Shown: positions 16,049 to 25,112, counted from the first letter of the stretch. The stretch: 30,457 nt of DNA from an uncultured Lactobacillus sp. (GCF_948948975.1 NZ_CARBVX010000022.1:1-30457); one strand, 5' to 3'. The notes: generated from the sequence alone by a model not told the origin. Numbers and translations are program-made.

Positions 16049-16974
16049 TAGTTTTTCTCCTTCAAAGCTTCTTCAACTACTTCTCTAGTTGGAATAGATG
16101 GAAATGCACCTAATTTTTGGACTGTAAATGAGGATGATTTGGATGCATAAATCACACTATCTCTTAAGTTACTTAAATCAGGCTTCAATTCGCTAGATAA
16201 AGCACCTAAGAATGTATCACCAGCTGCCGTTGTATCAGCTGCCTTTACTTTGAAAGCTGGAACAATTTCTTCAATATCTTCATAAGAAACATAAGATCCA
16301 CGTTCACCGATTGTGATAATTACACCCTTAATTCCCATTTGATGAAAAATTTCACTGCTCTTCTTCATTGACTCTTCACTGTCAACTTTAATTCCTGTAA
16401 TACTCTCAGCTTCAGTTTCATTAGGAGTAATCAAGTCGGTTAACTCTAATAATTCTTCTGGAATATCAGTACGAGCAGGCGCAGGATTTAAAATAGTAAT
16501 TTTACCAGCTTCTCTAGCAACCTTAAAAGCTTCAATAGTTGCTTCAATTGGTGTTTCAAATTGAGCAATCACAAAATCACTATCTTCAATTTGACTTTTC
16601 GCATTTCTAACATCTTCTGCTGTTACGTCAAAATTTGCACCATGTTGAATAATAATTGAGTTTTGTCCTGTCTCTTGAAGCAAAATATAAGCTTGTCCAG
16701 TTTGTTGGTTTGGGGTTACAGCTACATGGTCAACATTAATTCCATTTTCTTTAAATTGCTCAAGCATAAAACGACCATTGTCATCATCCCCAACCCGTCC
16801 AACAAAAATTGTTTCATTTTTTGCTCGACTACTTGCTACAGCTTGATTGGCTCCCTTACCACCAGCAGCTTTTGAAAATTCAGACATTGCTATTGTTTCT
16901 CCTGGTTGAGGAAGTTTCTTGATATGCATAATATTATCAACGTTAATTGACCCAACAATTGTAACTTTATTCAT
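16048..16974 (-). CDS. rbsK: Ribokinase
   Basis: PfkB-family kinase that phosphorylates ribose to ribose-5-P; 308 aa. The first PfkB signature AAGGKGANQAVA (about 36-47), NPAPA in the middle and the ATP/anion-hole motif DTTAAGDTF with catalytic D253 are present. The frame is open 24 nt further to a TTG, but ATG at 16974 is chosen because GGAAGGAAA sits six bases upstream of it and the product then begins with MNKVTIVGSINVD, normal for ribokinases. First gene of the rbsK-rpiA operon. No ribose transporter lies beside it, consistent with ribose being produced inside the cell by the adjacent nucleoside hydrolase. Confidence 0.95.
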   Translation of the reverse strand: MNKVTIVGSINVDNIMHIKKLPQPGETIAMSEFSKAAGGKGANQAVASSRAKNETIFVGRVGDDDNGRFMLEQFKENGINVDHVAVTPNQQTGQAYILLQETGQNSIIIQHGANFDVTAEDVRNAKSQIEDSDFVIAQFETPIEATIEAFKVAREAGKITILNPAPARTDIPEELLELTDLITPNETEAESITGIKVDSEESMKKSSEIFHQMGIKGVIITIGERGSYVSYEDIEEIVPAFKVKAADTTAAGDTFLGALSSELKPDLSNLRDSVIYASKSSSFTVQKLGAFPSIPTREVVEEALKEKN

Positions 16975-17009
16975 GGTATTTCCTTCCCTGTATGGCAATA
17001 TTTACTTTC

Positions 17010-17020
17010 ATTATAGCAAA
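17010..17020 (-). promoter_or_regulatory. Extended -10 promoter of rbsK-rpiA
   Basis: The minus strand reads TTGCTATAATG: a TGn extended -10 with a perfect TATAAT about 35 nt before the rbsK start. The -35 zone falls within the dps terminator hairpin and matches poorly, as is common for extended -10 promoters. Confidence 0.6.
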
Positions 17021-17046
17021 AAAGCATTCCATACACGGAATGCTTT
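17018..17046 (-). terminator. Terminator of dps
   Basis: Perfect stem AAAGCATTCC/GGAATGCTTT with a 6-nt loop and a T6 tail on the minus strand, directly after the dps stop. Confidence 0.93.
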
Positions 17047-17063
17047 GCATAAATATATTTATC

Positions 17064-17531
17064 CTATTCACCTTCACCTGGACGTTGACCAAGTTCAGCT
17101 GACATCATCCAAATTCTTTTTTCAATCGCGGTATGATAAGAAATCAATAAATCATTAGTTGAGTTGTCTCCTTCTCCTTCACTAATCTTGATCCCTCTTT
17201 CATAATCATCTCGCAATTGTTTGTATGCATTTATAATTAGTTGGAATCTTTCTTCGATTGATAAATCCCAACTACCAATTTGATCTGGAACGTTAGTTTC
17301 TTCCAATACTTCCTCGTAAGTAGAAATCGGATTACCATTAATGGCGATCAATCTTTCAGCAACCCCATCTTGCTGCTCAGCTAATTCCTCCATTACACCA
17401 TCTAAATACGGATGCAATTTTAAAAATCCTCTTCCAAGCATATACCAATGGTGTTGGTGGACAACCATGTGAGTTTGAGTTAAATCAGCAATAATTTCAT
17501 TCATAATTTTTTTAGTTTTTGGATAAGCCAT
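17064..17531 (-). CDS. dps: Dps-family ferritin-like DNA-protecting protein
   Basis: 155 aa mini-ferritin that oxidises and stores Fe2+ and can shield DNA. The conserved segment HHWYMLGRGFLKLH then a D..ME...D..AERL block reproduces the inter-subunit ferroxidase site: H28, H40, D44, D55 and E59 correspond in spacing to H31, H43, D47, D58 and E62 of Listeria Dps. No long basic N-terminal tail is present, so DNA binding is uncertain; iron sequestration and peroxide protection are the safer roles. A strong AAGGAGG precedes the ATG. Single-gene unit with its own terminator. Confidence 0.92.
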   Translation of the reverse strand: MAYPKTKKIMNEIIADLTQTHMVVHQHHWYMLGRGFLKLHPYLDGVMEELAEQQDGVAERLIAINGNPISTYEEVLEETNVPDQIGSWDLSIEERFQLIINAYKQLRDDYERGIKISEGEGDNSTNDLLISYHTAIEKRIWMMSAELGQRPGEGE

Positions 17532-17582
17532 ACAAAAGCCTCCTTAAAATATTAAACAATGTCTTTAGCTTCATCATAACTA

Positions 17583-17615
17583 TAAAAAATACTAAAAGCT
17601 ACTTATTTGCTTAGT
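17583..17615 (-). terminator. Weak terminator after the YfcC-family gene
   Basis: Interrupted stem ACTAA-GC / GC-TT-TTAGT on the minus strand followed by ATTTTTTATA. The stem is short and bulged, so the call is tentative. Confidence 0.4.
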
Positions 17616-19153
17616 TAGTAAACAACTAAACCAATTGCCAAAAAGGCTAAACAAATCCCAAATTCAATAACTAACAGTTTCCAACAAAACTTAAACCATT
17701 TATTGAACCCAATATTTACCATCATTAAGCTCATTAAAATTAATCCAGTTGGTGCAATTAAACTAATAAATCCTTGACCCCAATTATAGGCATCAATAAT
17801 GCTTGCGCGATCAATGCCAACCACGTTAGCTAGGGGTGCCATAATTGGCATTGAAAGCACTGCTAAGCCAGATGATGACTGAATAAAGAAACCAAGAACA
17901 ATGTAGACCAGGAACATAAACCAAATAAATAATAACGGCGGCATCCCTGAAACTTGTTGACTAAAGAAATTCATAATTGTATCACTTGTATGACTTTCTT
18001 CCATCACAATTGAAACAGCACGTGCTAGGCCAATTGTTAAAGCTACACCTAATAAATCGGCTGCACCATTTACAAAGCTCTCGACAAATTTATGCTCACT
18101 TAAGCCTGAAATAAAGGCAAAAATATATCCCGTTGCTAGGAAGACAACGGCAATTTCAGTAAAGTACCATCCCTTTTGTTGAACACCCCAAATCATTACG
18201 ATAAAGGCAATCGCAAAGACAAGCAAAGTTAATTTTTGACGCCAAGTAAATTTACTGTCCTGCATATCTTCATTCTGATCCATATATTCTTGATCTTCTT
18301 TAGCAAAGTCATTATAAACATATGAAGCTTTAGGATTCTTTTGCACTTTTTTAGCATAAAGAATCACATAAATCATCCCTACAATAACACAAGTTGCCCA
18401 CATGCAAATCCTAAGTGGCAGTGCATCTGTAAAATTGACCCCAGCAGTATTAGAAGCAATTACCGTTGAAAATGGGTTAATAGTTGATGCCATCGTCCCA
18501 ATGCTTGTACCTAAAAAGATCGTTGCAACAACAGTCATTCGATCAAACCCGGCTAATAAGAAAACTGGAATTAAAATTGGATAAAAGGCCATTGTTTCTT
18601 CAGCTAGTCCAAAGGTTGTTCCACCAATGGCGATCAATCCCATTACTAAAACAATCAATAAAACTTGCTTACCCTTAATCTTTTTAGAAAGTGCCTGCAT
18701 TCCGGCATCAATTGCACCATTTGCATGAACGACTCCAATACAACCACCTAGAATCAAAACGAAGGCAATAATATCAATACTTTGAGCAATCCCGTTTACT
18801 TGAGAAGAAAGAAATTGATAAATCGCTCCACCGAGTCCTGGCTTTTTCTGATTGATTTTTTCATAAGAATCAGGAATAGCTACGGGTTTATAGATCGTGC
18901 CACTAGTAAACTTTTTAACATTAATCTTAACTTTATATTTATCTAACGTTTTTTGTGTCGCTGCTTCTTTATGTTTGCTACCATTTGGTTTTGTAATTAC
19001 AAACTCTTTACTTGGTTGATCATATTCAAGAGTTGCATAATTACCTGAAGGTATAAAAAACGTTAAAATCTGTACCAATAATAAAACGATAATAATAACT
19101 GTATATGCTGTTGGAAATTGATGTTTCTTCTTTTTTTGCACTGTATCGCTCAT
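17615..19153 (-). CDS. YfcC-family membrane permease
   Basis: 512 aa with about 12-13 hydrophobic segments. Recognised as the YfcC/ArcD-type carboxylate or amino-acid permease family from the N-terminal TM ending FFIPSGNY, the GGTTFGLAEETMAFYPILIPVF segment region, the NPFSTVIASNTAGV region and the IQSSSGLAVLSMPIMAPLA region near 420. A ~75-residue extracellular loop with a lysine-rich stretch lies between TM1 and TM2. Homologues are annotated variously as C4-dicarboxylate, short-chain carboxylate or arginine/ornithine transporters, so the substrate is open. The start ATG has GGGAGAAG upstream. A cre-like box overlaps the -35 of its promoter, suggesting carbon catabolite control. Confidence 0.85.
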   Translation of the reverse strand: MSDTVQKKKKHQFPTAYTVIIIVLLLVQILTFFIPSGNYATLEYDQPSKEFVITKPNGSKHKEAATQKTLDKYKVKINVKKFTSGTIYKPVAIPDSYEKINQKKPGLGGAIYQFLSSQVNGIAQSIDIIAFVLILGGCIGVVHANGAIDAGMQALSKKIKGKQVLLIVLVMGLIAIGGTTFGLAEETMAFYPILIPVFLLAGFDRMTVVATIFLGTSIGTMASTINPFSTVIASNTAGVNFTDALPLRICMWATCVIVGMIYVILYAKKVQKNPKASYVYNDFAKEDQEYMDQNEDMQDSKFTWRQKLTLLVFAIAFIVMIWGVQQKGWYFTEIAVVFLATGYIFAFISGLSEHKFVESFVNGAADLLGVALTIGLARAVSIVMEESHTSDTIMNFFSQQVSGMPPLLFIWFMFLVYIVLGFFIQSSSGLAVLSMPIMAPLANVVGIDRASIIDAYNWGQGFISLIAPTGLILMSLMMVNIGFNKWFKFCWKLLVIEFGICLAFLAIGLVVY

Positions 19154-19194
19154 AACTTCTCCCTACTTAATACTACAGTTTAATTTATAGTTTC

Positions 19195-19223
19195 ATTATA
19201 GATTTCTTTTCTATTATTTGCAC
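19195..19223 (-). promoter_or_regulatory. Promoter of the YfcC-family gene
   Basis: Minus-strand -10 TATAAT (perfect) with a weak -35 GTGCAA at 17-nt spacing. Confidence 0.5.
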
Positions 19224-19232
19224 GCGCTTACA
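19219..19232 (-). promoter_or_regulatory. cre site (CcpA binding)
   Basis: Minus-strand TGTAAGCGCGTGCA matches every fixed base of the core cre pattern TGNAANCGNNNNCA. It overlaps the -35 of the YfcC-family promoter, the position expected for repression by CcpA when a preferred sugar is present. Confidence 0.6.
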
Positions 19233-19253
19233 ACCGAGAGTATAAAGTTAAAT

Positions 19254-19290
19254 AAAAATAGGAACTCTCATAGTGAAGGTTCCTATTTTT
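19254..19290 (-). terminator. Terminator of the pst-phoU operon
   Basis: Perfect 12-bp stem AAAAATAGGAAC/GTTCCTATTTTT with a 13-nt loop and a T-run, about 75 nt after the phoU stop. Symmetric, so it could also stop plus-strand transcription. Confidence 0.88.
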
Positions 19291-19363
19291 CTGTATTCAG
19301 ATTTTCTTTTTTAAGTAGACCATATCAATCAATTGTTGGTCTGCTTCATAAAAATATTCAATT

Positions 19364-20047
19364 TTATAATTCAGTCATTTCATCGGTATCTTTAGTATTT
19401 AAATCTACTAATTCTCCCGACATTTTATAGATAACCCATTGTGCTAGATTAACTACGTGGTCACCAATACGTTCAAGTAAACGAATTACCATAAAGTAGC
19501 TTGAAGAAGCAACCGCTGCTTCTGGATCTTGCTTAATTCCAGAAATAATTAACTTACGAGCTTTTACGTAATCTTCATCTACTTCATCATCTTTTTTAGC
19601 AACTTCACGAGCCAATTTTTCATCACCTTGTACATAGGCCTTTAAAACTTGATCTAACATAAAGTTAACTTTCTTGGACATTGACTTAATAATTGCTTCA
19701 ACTTCCGGAATACGAGGATTTCCCTTTACTCGAATTGTTTCCCAAGCAATTGAATTAGCATTTTCACCAATTCGTTCTAAATCATTAGTAGCTTTTAAGA
19801 TACTAATAACATTTCTAAAGTCACTAGCCACTGGTTGTTGAAGAGCCATCAATTTCAAGGTTCTTTTTTCAACTTTTGTAGCAGCACGTGACACCTTTTG
19901 ATCATCTTTGACTAAGCTTTGCGCTAATTTCTTATCATGTTCAACGAAAGCTTGCGTTGCTTCGTCAATTGCTTCACTGACATCAATACCCATTCCCATG
20001 AAACGAGTATTCAACTTACGTAATTCATCTAAAAAAACTTCATGCAT
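19364..20047 (-). CDS. phoU: Phosphate transport regulator PhoU
   Basis: 227 aa, all-helical, with two PhoU repeats of ~100 residues. The family pattern LMALQQPVASDFRNVISILK then NDLERIGENA occurs in the first repeat and RLLERIGDHVVNLAQWV in the second, carrying the E/DxxxD metal-binding positions. PhoU links Pst transport to the phosphate two-component system and limits phosphate uptake. It is the last gene of the pst operon, 17 nt after pstB. A PhoR/PhoP pair is not in the window. Confidence 0.95.
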   Translation of the reverse strand: MHEVFLDELRKLNTRFMGMGIDVSEAIDEATQAFVEHDKKLAQSLVKDDQKVSRAATKVEKRTLKLMALQQPVASDFRNVISILKATNDLERIGENANSIAWETIRVKGNPRIPEVEAIIKSMSKKVNFMLDQVLKAYVQGDEKLAREVAKKDDEVDEDYVKARKLIISGIKQDPEAAVASSSYFMVIRLLERIGDHVVNLAQWVIYKMSGELVDLNTKDTDEMTEL

Positions 20048-20064
20048 CTTAAAAATCTCCTTTA

Positions 20065-20820
20065 TTAACCAAAACGTCCATTCAGATAATCACTAGTAAT
20101 TTGCTTTTTCGGATTCATAAACATATCTGATGTCTTGCCGTACTCAATTAAGTCTCCGCTCATTAAGAAAGCAGTGTAGTCACTAATTCGAGAAGCTTGT
20201 TGCAAGTTATGCGTTACCATGATAAAAGTAAAATCATGCTTTAATTCAAGAAGAGTTTCTTCAATCTCACTACTTGAAATTGGGTCAAGAGCACTAGTAG
20301 GCTCGTCAAGCAGAACCACTTTTGGACGAACTGCTAAAGCACGAGCAATACAAATTCTCTGTTGTTGTCCTCCCGAAAAGGCTTGAGCGATTCGATCTAA
20401 ATTATCTTTAGTCTCTTTCCAAATGGCGGCTTGCTTTAGACTTTCTTCAACTCGCTGGTCGATTAATTCTTTATCTTTAATGCCAGCAATTCTAAGACCA
20501 TAAGCAATATTATCATAAACCGAAAATGGAAACGGGCTTGGTTGCTGAAACACCATTCCAACATTCTTACGCAACTCTACCAAGTCCATTTTAGGACCGT
20601 AAATATTTTCATTTTCGAATTTAATCTCACCACTAATATGAATATTAGGTATGTCATCATTCATTCTATTTAAACAGCGAAGAAAGGTTGATTTTCCGCA
20701 TCCTGAAGGACCAATTAAGGCAGTAAGTTCTTTTTCTTCAAAGTCTAGGCTAATACCATGTAAAGCCTCAACATTTCCATAGCTTAGGTGAACATCTTTA
20801 CTTGTAATAATATTTTCCAC
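20065..20820 (-). CDS. pstB: Phosphate ABC transporter ATP-binding protein (second copy)
   Basis: 251 aa ATPase of the high-affinity phosphate importer. Walker [11 protein letters not shown]-loop [12 protein letters not shown], signature [15 protein letters not shown], Walker [14 protein letters not shown] and the H-loop VTHNLQQ are intact. The open frame extends upstream into the preceding pstB, but GTG at 20820 is the likely start: AAGGGG lies six bases before it and the gene then begins 10 nt after the upstream stop. Both pstB copies are complete and only moderately similar in their N-termini. Confidence 0.93.
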   Translation of the reverse strand: MENIITSKDVHLSYGNVEALHGISLDFEEKELTALIGPSGCGKSTFLRCLNRMNDDIPNIHISGEIKFENENIYGPKMDLVELRKNVGMVFQQPSPFPFSVYDNIAYGLRIAGIKDKELIDQRVEESLKQAAIWKETKDNLDRIAQAFSGGQQQRICIARALAVRPKVVLLDEPTSALDPISSSEIEETLLELKHDFTFIMVTHNLQQASRISDYTAFLMSGDLIEYGKTSDMFMNPKKQITSDYLNGRFG

Positions 20821-20830
20821 AGTAAACCCC

Positions 20831-21631
20831 TTATCCAAAACTTCCGCGAATGTAGTCTTCCGTAATTTCACCCTTAGGATTAGTAAAAATATTTTCAGTA
20901 GTGTCATACTCTAAAACATGACCTAAATGAAAGAAAGCTGTGTAATCACTAATACGACTAGCTTGTTGCATATTGTGCGTTACCATGATCATTGTATAGT
21001 CAGTTCTCAACTGCTTAAGAGTATCCTCAAGTTTAGAAGTAGAAACAGGATCAAGAGCACTAGCGGGCTCATCAAGCAGCAAAATTTCGGGCTTCAATGC
21101 AAGAGCTCGCGCAATACATAAGCGCTGCTGTTGACCACCAGACATTGCCAATGCACTCTTATCTAACTTATCCTTAACTTCATCCCATAAAGCAGCTGCT
21201 CTTAAACTTTCTTCTACAATTTGATCTAATTTTTGCTTATCATTTTCACCATTTGCTTTTAGAGCATAAGTAATATTTTCTCTAATTGATTTTGGAAATG
21301 GATTAGGCTTTTGGAAAACCATTCCAATATTTTTTCTTAACTGGTAAACGTTAATATTGTTTTTATTGATATCTAAGCCATGGTACCAAATTTCACCGTC
21401 TACTCGAGCCACTTTATCATTCATTCTATTAAGACAACGTAAAAAAGTAGACTTTCCTGAACCAGATCCTCCAATTAAGGCTGTGATAGTTTTTTTCTTA
21501 AATTGAAGACTAGCATTAAAAAGCTTTTGAACGCTACCTCCATAAAAAACACTAAGGTCTTGCGTCGAAATAATCTGCTCATCTTTATCAAATTGATGAA
21601 TATATGTCGGGGCTTCATTTACATTTTGCAT
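20831..21631 (-). CDS. pstB: Phosphate ABC transporter ATP-binding protein (first copy)
   Basis: 266 aa. Walker [11 protein letters not shown]-loop VGMVFQK-type ([12 protein letters not shown]), signature [15 protein letters not shown], Walker [14 protein letters not shown] and [18 protein letters not shown] are intact. It is slightly longer than the second copy because of an N-terminal extension (about 15 residues) before the first beta strand. AAGGAG lies before the ATG, 10 nt downstream of pstA. Two tandem PstB proteins serving one PstC/PstA pair is a known lactic-acid-bacteria arrangement; they may form homo- or heterodimers. Confidence 0.94.
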   Translation of the reverse strand: MQNVNEAPTYIHQFDKDEQIISTQDLSVFYGGSVQKLFNASLQFKKKTITALIGGSGSGKSTFLRCLNRMNDKVARVDGEIWYHGLDINKNNINVYQLRKNIGMVFQKPNPFPKSIRENITYALKANGENDKQKLDQIVEESLRAAALWDEVKDKLDKSALAMSGGQQQRLCIARALALKPEILLLDEPASALDPVSTSKLEDTLKQLRTDYTMIMVTHNMQQASRISDYTAFFHLGHVLEYDTTENIFTNPKGEITEDYIRGSFG

Positions 21632-21641
21632 AAATTTCTCC

Positions 21642-22532
21642 TTATGACTTAGCAGCTGTTAATTTGCGGTATAAATGATTACCCAAGGCACGTGCACCAA
21701 GATTGAATAAAATTACCACAATAATTAATAAAGCAGAAGTTGCAGCTGAAACAATTGTTGCATCGGGGATGATTCCTTCAGTATTAACCTTCCAAATGTG
21801 AACAGCTAAAGTTTCTGCTGGGCGCATCACATTCAAAAAACTAGTTGGACTAAATGGGTTCCAATTACTATAGTCAATTGTAGATCCACTTTGACCTGCA
21901 GTATAAATTAAGGCAGCGGCTTCACCAAAAATTCTACCAGCACTCAAAATAATACCAGTTAAAATTCCTGGTAAGGCTGCTGGCAAAACGATCCCGCGAA
22001 TTGTTTTCCAGTTAGATAAACCCAAGGCAAGTCCCGCATCTCTTTGCGCTTGTGGAACACCTTCAATAGCTTGTTCAATATTACTAGTTAGTGTTGGTAA
22101 ATTAAAGAATGTAAGAGCCAAAGCACCAGAAATAATTGAAAATCCAAAACCAAACTGTACTACAAATAGTAAATAACCAAATAAACCAACAACAATTGAA
22201 GGAAGTGAGCTTAAAATTTCAATCGTTGTTCTAATTAAGTTAGTAAACCAATTATCTTTAGCATATTCTGCTAGATAAATACCTGCTCCCAAAGCAATAG
22301 GAAGTGAAATAATTAAGGTTAATACTAGCAAATATAAGGAATTAAATAGCTGATCTCTTACTCCTCCACCAGCTTGATAGGAAGAAGCCTCAGAAGATAA
22401 AAAATGCCATGAAAGATGTGGTACACCCGAAACCAGAATATCGCCTAAAATCCCAAAAAGGATTATTACCACAATACTCACTAAGGTATAAATACCAGCA
22501 GTAGCAATCTTATTACGAGTTTTTGCATTCAT
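21642..22532 (-). CDS. pstA: Phosphate ABC transporter permease PstA
   Basis: 296 aa inner-membrane permease with six hydrophobic segments. The EAA-type cytoplasmic loop that contacts the ATPase is visible as QRDAGLALGLSNWKTIRGIVLPAALPGI. The start ATG overlaps the pstC stop as TAATG, with GAGAGGACAG upstream, so the two permeases are translationally coupled, fitting their one-to-one stoichiometry. Confidence 0.95.
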   Translation of the reverse strand: MNAKTRNKIATAGIYTLVSIVVIILFGILGDILVSGVPHLSWHFLSSEASSYQAGGGVRDQLFNSLYLLVLTLIISLPIALGAGIYLAEYAKDNWFTNLIRTTIEILSSLPSIVVGLFGYLLFVVQFGFGFSIISGALALTFFNLPTLTSNIEQAIEGVPQAQRDAGLALGLSNWKTIRGIVLPAALPGILTGIILSAGRIFGEAAALIYTAGQSGSTIDYSNWNPFSPTSFLNVMRPAETLAVHIWKVNTEGIIPDATIVSAATSALLIIVVILFNLGARALGNHLYRKLTAAKS

Positions 22533-23524
22533 TATTTCTGTCCTCTCTTTCCAATTAAGCGGACTAAGAAGTTAAAGACCAAAGACATAATTAACAATAG
22601 AAGGGCTAATGACCAAAGTGCATTGTTGGGTAAAGTTCCCATAACTGTATTTCCCATTTGACTAGTTAACTGACTAGTTAAAGTAGCAGATGGACTTACT
22701 AAGTTAGCTGGCATTAAAACTGCATTACCAATAACCATCTGTACAGCTAAGGCTTCACCAAAGGCTCTAGCCATCCCAAAAATTACCGCTGTCATGATTC
22801 TAGGCGAGGCAACTCGCAAAATCACCTTATAGATTGTTTGCCATTTAGTTGCACCTAAAGCTAAAGAAGCTTTCCGGTAATCAGATGGCACAGCTTTTAA
22901 ACTATCAACAGTTAGTGAAGTAATTGTAGGTAAAACCATGACAAATAAAACTAAAGTCGCTGATAAAATACCAAACCCGGTTCCACCAAAAATATTTCTA
23001 ATAAAAGGAACAATAACTGTTAATCCCAAGAATCCATAAACAACAGACGGAATTCCTACCAATAATTCAATTACTGATTGTAAAAAGCGTGCACCCTTTT
23101 TAGAAGAATACTCAGTCATAAATAAGGCTACTGCAATTGCAAATGGGGTTGCCACTAAAGCAGCTAGTAAGGTTACAGAAAACGAAGTTACAATCATCGC
23201 TGCTGCTCCGACGTGATTCTTCCCTTCACCTGGATCCCAATCACTAGAAGTTAAAAATTGAAAAACATTCACATGATCTTTAGTAAAAGTTTCTAGTCCA
23301 TGAAATCCAATAAAACCAATAATTGAAGCGACCAAAATAATAATTAAAATAATAGCGCAGTAAGTTAATCCTTTACCCCAATATTCTTGTCGTGTTTCTT
23401 TTGATGGCTCAGTTAAGCTAGCAACATCAACCTTACTTGCACCTATCTTTTTTAATTTAACATGAGGAACTTTTTGCTTATCTAAAGCAGACTCAACCAC
23501 TTTTTTAAGATCTTTGTTATTCAT
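22532..23524 (-). CDS. pstC: Phosphate ABC transporter permease PstC
   Basis: 330 aa permease. A ~55-residue charged cytoplasmic N-terminal extension precedes the first of six to seven hydrophobic segments. The EAA loop is YRKASLALGATKWQTIYKVILRVASPRI. The start could be TTG at 23527 or the adjacent ATG at 23524; the ATG is better spaced from AGGACG and is used here. Gene follows pstS after 16 nt. Confidence 0.94.
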   Translation of the reverse strand: MNNKDLKKVVESALDKQKVPHVKLKKIGASKVDVASLTEPSKETRQEYWGKGLTYCAIILIIILVASIIGFIGFHGLETFTKDHVNVFQFLTSSDWDPGEGKNHVGAAAMIVTSFSVTLLAALVATPFAIAVALFMTEYSSKKGARFLQSVIELLVGIPSVVYGFLGLTVIVPFIRNIFGGTGFGILSATLVLFVMVLPTITSLTVDSLKAVPSDYRKASLALGATKWQTIYKVILRVASPRIMTAVIFGMARAFGEALAVQMVIGNAVLMPANLVSPSATLTSQLTSQMGNTVMGTLPNNALWSLALLLLIMSLVFNFLVRLIGKRGQK

Positions 23525-23540
23525 CAAAACGTCCTATTCT

Positions 23541-24410
23541 TTATTTTTGAACAACATGATTATTACTATCACGTTCAACCTGCATCTTATCGATACTGAT
23601 ATAGCCTAGTTTAGGTACTAAATCATTTTGCACTTTACTTCCAAGCATATAATCAATAAATTTTTGAACATTCTTGCTAGGTTTACCTTTAGTATACATG
23701 TGTTCGTAAGACCAAAGTTGCCAATGATTCGTTTCTACATTTTTATTTGTAGGCTTTACCCCGTCGATACTCAATTTTTGAATATTTTCATCGTTAGCAT
23801 ATGGAAATGAAATATAAGAAATTGTTCCTGGCGTAGAGCTAACAATTTTACGCACGGTACCATTAGAGTCTTGTTCTTGGGCTTGAATTGGCTTTTTGCC
23901 ATTGAGAATCAATCCTTCAAAAGTTCCACGCGTACCACTACCTTTAGAACGGTTAATTACAGTAATAGTTTGGTTCTTTCCCCCAACTTGCTTCCAGTTA
24001 GTAATTTTACCCGTAAAAATATCACTTAATTGTTGCTTGCTCAAATTACTTACGCCAGCACTCTTATTCACAATTGGTACAATACCTACAACGGCAACAA
24101 GATAATTTTGCAATTTTTTAGGATCTATTCCCTTTTGAGTTTCAGCAAAAACATCGGAAGTTCCAATCTCAACTGCTCCTGCTTGTACCTGGCTAAGACC
24201 AGTTCCCGAACCTCCTCCTTGAACAACAATATTACTGTCAGGATGAGACAGACGATAGTCATTTCCAGCTTGCTCAGCTAAAAGCTGCATGGCACTAGAT
24301 CCAACAACAGTAATCTTATTGCTATTATTGTTAGCACAGCCTGTAAGTCCGATTAAAATAGCTAGCAGTCCACAAACAGCGGCTATTTTAAATTTAAAAT
24401 TTTTTCTCAT
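23541..24410 (-). CDS. pstS: Phosphate-binding lipoprotein PstS
   Basis: 289 aa extracytoplasmic receptor of the phosphate importer. Lipoprotein signal: MRKNFKFK basic stretch, hydrophobic core, and lipobox LTGC with the lipidated Cys at 25. Phosphate-site motifs include GSSAMQ near the mature N-terminus, QGGGSGTG, and NRSKGSGTRGTFE, all of the PstS type. The frame is open 33 nt upstream, but ATG at 24410 is chosen: GGAG lies six bases before it and the signal peptide then starts normally. First gene of the pst operon. Confidence 0.95.
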   Translation of the reverse strand: MRKNFKFKIAAVCGLLAILIGLTGCANNNSNKITVVGSSAMQLLAEQAGNDYRLSHPDSNIVVQGGGSGTGLSQVQAGAVEIGTSDVFAETQKGIDPKKLQNYLVAVVGIVPIVNKSAGVSNLSKQQLSDIFTGKITNWKQVGGKNQTITVINRSKGSGTRGTFEGLILNGKKPIQAQEQDSNGTVRKIVSSTPGTISYISFPYANDENIQKLSIDGVKPTNKNVETNHWQLWSYEHMYTKGKPSKNVQKFIDYMLGSKVQNDLVPKLGYISIDKMQVERDSNNHVVQK

Positions 24411-24444
24411 CGATTTCTCCATGTAATTTACAGTATTCAACAAG

Positions 24445-24472
24445 AATATTCTATCATATTAATACCTGTCAA
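24445..24472 (-). promoter_or_regulatory. pst operon promoter region
   Basis: A perfect -35-like TTGACA (24467-24472, minus strand) is followed by GGTATTAATATGATAGAAT; the best -10-like boxes are AATATT at 16-nt spacing or TAGAAT at 13 nt, neither ideal. Weak core boxes are expected where a response regulator such as PhoP activates; no clear pair of Pho-box repeats could be fixed by eye. Confidence 0.4.
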
Positions 24473-24491
24473 CAGAATGCTTATCCTCAAC

Positions 24492-24520
24492 AAAAAAGCT
24501 AGGTTTTTCAACCTAGCTAA
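24492..24520 (-). terminator. Terminator of the GNAT gene
   Basis: Stem AGCTAGGTT/AACCTAGCT with a tiny loop and a T6 tail on the minus strand, just after the stop codon. Confidence 0.9.
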
Positions 24521-24527
24521 AATTTAT

Positions 24528-25049
24528 TTATTCTCTAACATTCTCATAAACGTATGAAATTTCATCTGGACGATATACTCCATGCAATTCTCCCACTTTG
24601 GTAAAATTCATTTTATCAATTAGGTGCTGCATCGCGCTATTATTTTCATGCGTATCAATTCGAATGCTGTCAATGTCCTTACGGTGATCGCGAATATAAT
24701 CAATTACTTCAGTCAAAAGTTTAGTAGCATAACCGTGACCTGCATGCTTTGAATGAATGGCAACGCGGTGAATTACAACATACTTATCAGTATCTAAAAG
24801 CCATTCACCTTTCAAATCATCATAAGAATGATCTGGTGCTTCAACTATAGAAATAGCCCCTACTGTTTCCCCATCAGCTGAAACAGCTAAATATGCGAAG
24901 CCTTTTTCAATATCTTCTTTAATTTGACCTGGCGAAGGATAATCTCCTTGCCATTGGTCAACTCCGCGTTCTGCTAGTTGGTTAGCACCATCCTTTAAAA
25001 TCGTCATAATTTGATCATAATCATCCATTGTAGCTTGTCTAATCTTCAT
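24528..25049 (-). CDS. GNAT-family N-acetyltransferase
   Basis: 173 aa, one GNAT fold. The acetyl-CoA pyrophosphate loop is seen as HAGHGYATKLL (family Q/RxxGxG/A, with His in place of the usual Arg/Gln), preceded by the beta-4 strand VVIHRVAIHS and followed by IRIDTHENNSAMQHLIDKMNF, the usual C-terminal half. The substrate is unknown. The open frame is longer, but ATG at 25049 is chosen because AAGGGG lies nine bases upstream; an in-frame ATG nearer would abut that site. Monocistronic, with a good promoter at 25084-25112. Confidence 0.88.
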   Translation of the reverse strand: MKIRQATMDDYDQIMTILKDGANQLAERGVDQWQGDYPSPGQIKEDIEKGFAYLAVSADGETVGAISIVEAPDHSYDDLKGEWLLDTDKYVVIHRVAIHSKHAGHGYATKLLTEVIDYIRDHRKDIDSIRIDTHENNSAMQHLIDKMNFTKVGELHGVYRPDEISYVYENVRE

Positions 25050-25083
25050 TAAACTCATCCCCTTTAACTTTTCTAACGCAACT

Positions 25084-25112
25084 ATTATAAAGAAAAGCAC
25101 TCTCCTTGTAAA
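25084..25112 (-). promoter_or_regulatory. Promoter of the GNAT gene
   Basis: Minus-strand -35 TTTACA, exactly 17 nt, -10 TATAAT. The -35 and spacer lie inside the terminator hairpin of the upstream ABC operon. Confidence 0.7.

Noticed and set aside
20065..21631. Tandem pstB as a recent duplication or assembly artefact
   Set aside because: The two proteins differ throughout, including the N-termini and loop sequences, and double pstB is common in lactic acid bacteria.
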